DNA from: Haematococcus lacustris
Lineage: Eukaryota; Chlorophyta; Chlorophyceae; Chlamydomonadales; Haematococcaceae
DNA length: 64,000 bases
Direction: 5' to 3'
Assembly: GCA_030144725.1 (NCBI GenBank)
Contig: JASKMD010000003.1
Span: 14,342,496-14,406,495 of the forward strand
The position numbers and the translations under genes were made by a program. Positions within the stretch are counted from its first letter, which is position 1, and each line of letters starts with the position of its first letter. Below, one piece after another: positions 61,701-64,000 of the stretch. The notes beneath the pieces were generated by a model. It was given only the letters and a program-made list of their open reading frames with translations, did no database searches and had not been told where the DNA came from.

Positions 61701-63875
61701 CCCCACCCTCATCACCCCTCTGAAGCTACTATCACAAGCCTGGCACCCCTTGGCTGCTTAGGCTGGTCGTAGGCCACCCTTACAGCTTCTAGTTTTGAGG
61801 CTACAATGCCGCAAGCTGGCATGTGCCACTTGACGGTGTTGTTCATGACAAACAGGGCCACCAGCCCCTCCCACCAGCCCAACCACAACACACCTGGATC
61901 TCCTCAGCCATGCGGTACTGGCGGCACAGCTGCACCACTGCCTGCGCCAGCACGCAAACAGCAGCAGCGTTGGCAGCAGCCGGGTGGCGGCCAGCATGCG
62001 TCTCACATGGAGGGAAGCCTGACCTGAGCAATGCAACAGCCATGCGTGCTGCTTATGATGATGGGGTGTAGGGTGGGGGGGCATCAGGGTGGAGTAGGCA
62101 GAGGTGGCTCGGGTGATAGTGGAGGGGTTGAGGGGCTGGCCAGTCCATGCCTGACCTGCGGGTGCGCCTCTGACAATTGCTTGAACAGGCTCTCACTCAT
62201 GCCCTGGGCGGCAGCCGCTGAATTGGTAACCAGGGGCGGCAGCTGGTGGTGGTCCCCTACCAGGACAAAGCTGGAGGCCAGTGCCAAGGGACCAAGGCTG
62301 GCAGGCAAAGCCACCTGCAACAGCCCCACCACCAAGGTGTCTCAGGCAAGTGATTAAGGGGGTGGACAGGCAGGTTGGCAGGATGCCAGGCAATCGCAGA
62401 GATGAGCCAGCGGCCTGGCATTGAGGCTGCTAGAGTGATGTGCGCAAGTGTGGAGGTGACAGCCGCATAGGTAGGATAGTCGAGTAGGCAGCAGGCCTGG
62501 TAGGCAGTGTAGTATGGGAGGCCGGGCCTGCCGCATGCAGCCAGTGTGGTGCATGCTGGGCAGTCAGTGTGCGTGGGGAGGCTGGTGGCACTGACCTGGG
62601 ACGCCTCGTCCAGCACACACACATCAAAGGAGCGGCGCGCTAGCAGGGGGTGCCTCACACCCAGGCAGGTGACGGCCACCACCTTGACATCGGCAGCCAG
62701 CTGCGTCAGGCCCGCCGCACTGTTGCCCTGTAACAGGCAGACCTTCCTTTAGCCCCCTGGACCCTAACATCTAATCTCTAACCGTAGAACCCTAATCCTG
62801 ACCCTGAACCCTCACCCATAACAAGGGGCCCCCAACTATCTCCCCTTCACCCTGTGCCCTGCACCCTGCCTACCCATGATTTCACCCTGCCTATCCCTAC
62901 CACCATATACACACCCAGAGGCAGCAGGGAAGAACACACCGGGCACACCAAGCACCAGGCACAGCACCACCCTGGCCAGCTGCTGAACCCAGGCCAAAGT
63001 GTAGCTCAGGGTCACCTCTGACCCCACCCTGACTCCTAACTCTGACAAGCGGACCCATGTCGGCTGCACCGCACTTGGTGGCCCTAGCCATCACACCAAC
63101 TCTGACTCCTCGGGGCCGAGACCCTGCCGCCCCCGCGAGCCTCACCCACCGCAGGGTAGCGCTCCCCGCCTGGGGTGTGGCCCCTCACACCCGGGTGCAC
63201 TGCGTCTAGGCTGCTGCCCGGCAGCCGCACAAACTGCACCGCCGCAGCCGCCAGCTTGAGGCAGATGTTGTCCACCGCGCTGTTGGTGTAGGCGGTGAGG
63301 AGTACGCTGCGCCCAGCAGCCACCATGGCTTGGATGGCGCACACCGTGGTGCTGGTCTTGCCTGCAAACACAAGGTCAGGGATGAGGCTCAGGGAGGGTT
63401 CAGAGGCTGGGTGGGGTGTCGGTGATGAGTGTGGGTGCCTAGGGGCAGGGGCGCTAGGGCTGGAGACGCCCTCCAGAGTTTGAGGTGCATGTGCCGTGAG
63501 GTTATGGGCAGTCTGCTAAACCAGCTATGGACTCAGGGAGTGCAAGTGGAAGTGGAAAGGGGGTTGCGGAGGATCATCTCCATCTCGTGTTGAGGAGGGT
63601 CATTGACATCTAGGGTAGGTGGTGGGATTAGGCCATACCCCAGCTCCTCCCTTCAAGCACGTCTATATTTCTAGAGGAGTCTTTTCCTCCTTTACTAAGC
63701 CTGGCAACCCTGCGCAGTCAGGCTGCTCCCTGCTGCTGCACCCACCTGTGCCTGGCATGCCCAGGATGAGGGTGTAGTCCTGCATCTGGAGCACCGCCTG
63801 CACTGCAGCCTGCTGCTCGCTGTTCAGGTGGCTGCAGGCTACAGCAAGGTCGCTACTTGCTTCACATCTGGCTGC
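58726..63875 (-). CDS. DNA2: DNA2 replication helicase/nuclease, helicase part (5' partial)
   Basis: Superfamily 1B helicase of Okazaki-fragment processing and DNA-end resection; nuclear or mitochondrial. Visible exons: 63746-63875 ([28 protein letters not shown]), 63146-63361 ([36 protein letters not shown]; Walker A spans the splice), 62596-62727 ([29 protein letters not shown], motif II), 62156-62314 ([20 protein letters not shown], motif III), 61894-61941 ([12 protein letters not shown], motif IV), about 61190-61473 ([12 protein letters not shown]), 61000-61078 ([11 protein letters not shown]), 60426-60539 ([32 protein letters not shown]), a possible 59879-60002 exon, and 58726-58988 ([38 protein letters not shown], motifs V-VI), stop at 58726. 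All helicase motifs are present. The PD-(D/E)XK nuclease domain must lie off the right edge. Confidence 0.92.
59490..59700 (+). repeat. dispersed repeat E, copy 2, in a DNA2 intron
   Basis: Partner of 57555-57785. Lies in the DNA2 intron between 58988 and 59879. Confidence 0.85.
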
Positions 63876-64000
63876 CTGCAAGCAACGCCACGGGAGGGGA
63901 GCAGCTGACGAGTCGTCACAATCGTAGCATGTGAAGCTGCCATATTAGCTCACCAGCAGTAACCGGTGAAGCAGTGACAGTGTAGTAAAATGGGTTATAA
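63876..64000. other. DNA2 intron at the window edge
   Basis: Directly upstream of the acceptor of the first visible DNA2 exon. No coding exon is recognised in these last 125 bases. Confidence 0.5.

Overview
The window looks like nuclear DNA of a chlorophycean (volvocalean) green alga, most likely Haematococcus lacustris or a close relative. This is an inference. It rests on GC-rich, intron-dense genes with short GT-AG introns, a protease with a long Ser-Pro4 (hydroxyproline-rich type) linker, abundant G-rich micro- and minisatellites, and a TGTAA-type poly(A) signal after one gene. Nothing points to a prokaryote, plasmid or organelle.

Host genes, left to right: a papain-family cysteine protease with a Ser/Pro linker and Cys-rich tail (2733-9131, minus); a small membrane protein resembling PAT-complex subunit Asterix (10756-11650, minus); a group-I-like bZIP transcription factor (21347-23077, minus); an ankyrin-like protein (about 28381-30165, plus); a golgin-84/CASP-like coiled-coil protein with a C-terminal membrane anchor (32738-39861, minus); DPH7, the diphthamide-pathway WD40 methylesterase (40721-44784, minus); ribosomal protein eS1/RPS3A (45146-46814, minus); a PDE12-type 2',5'-phosphodiesterase/deadenylase (48011-57041, plus) that probably shares a divergent promoter region with RPS3A; and the helicase half of DNA2 (58726-63875, minus, running off the right edge). 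Exon models for RPS3A, PDE12, bZIP and most of the protease were built by hand and are phase-consistent, with exceptions noted in the entries.

The spaces between and inside these genes are filled with remnants of mobile elements that carry Fanzor-like (eukaryotic TnpB-like) proteins. I separate three clear families (A, B, C) and one diverged family (D). They are recognised by a VDE-RTS motif followed by a DRD.NA..N motif, the RuvC-II and RuvC-III signatures of TnpB/Fanzor. Every copy here is broken by internal deletions, homopolymer frameshifts or truncation, and no RuvC-I motif was found. Several copies consist only of the conserved noncoding 3' end, and three copies are flanked by 11-16 bp direct repeats. 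That pattern (5' truncation plus variable target-site duplications, with the 3' junction at CTG) looks like target-primed reverse transcription rather than IS605/IS607-type transposition, and it is the most interesting observation in the window. The conserved 3' noncoding segment has a stable hairpin and is a candidate omega-RNA or mobilisation signal.

Two adjacent inverted-repeat pairs (18453/20279 and 20289/25555) suggest TIR DNA transposons, the second bracketing the bZIP gene. Very long simple repeats occupy introns: (GGGC)n in two PDE12 introns, (GGGGCA)n in a protease intron, and a GGTCA/TGACC pentamer in Fanzor and golgin introns. They produce huge spurious open frames on both strands.
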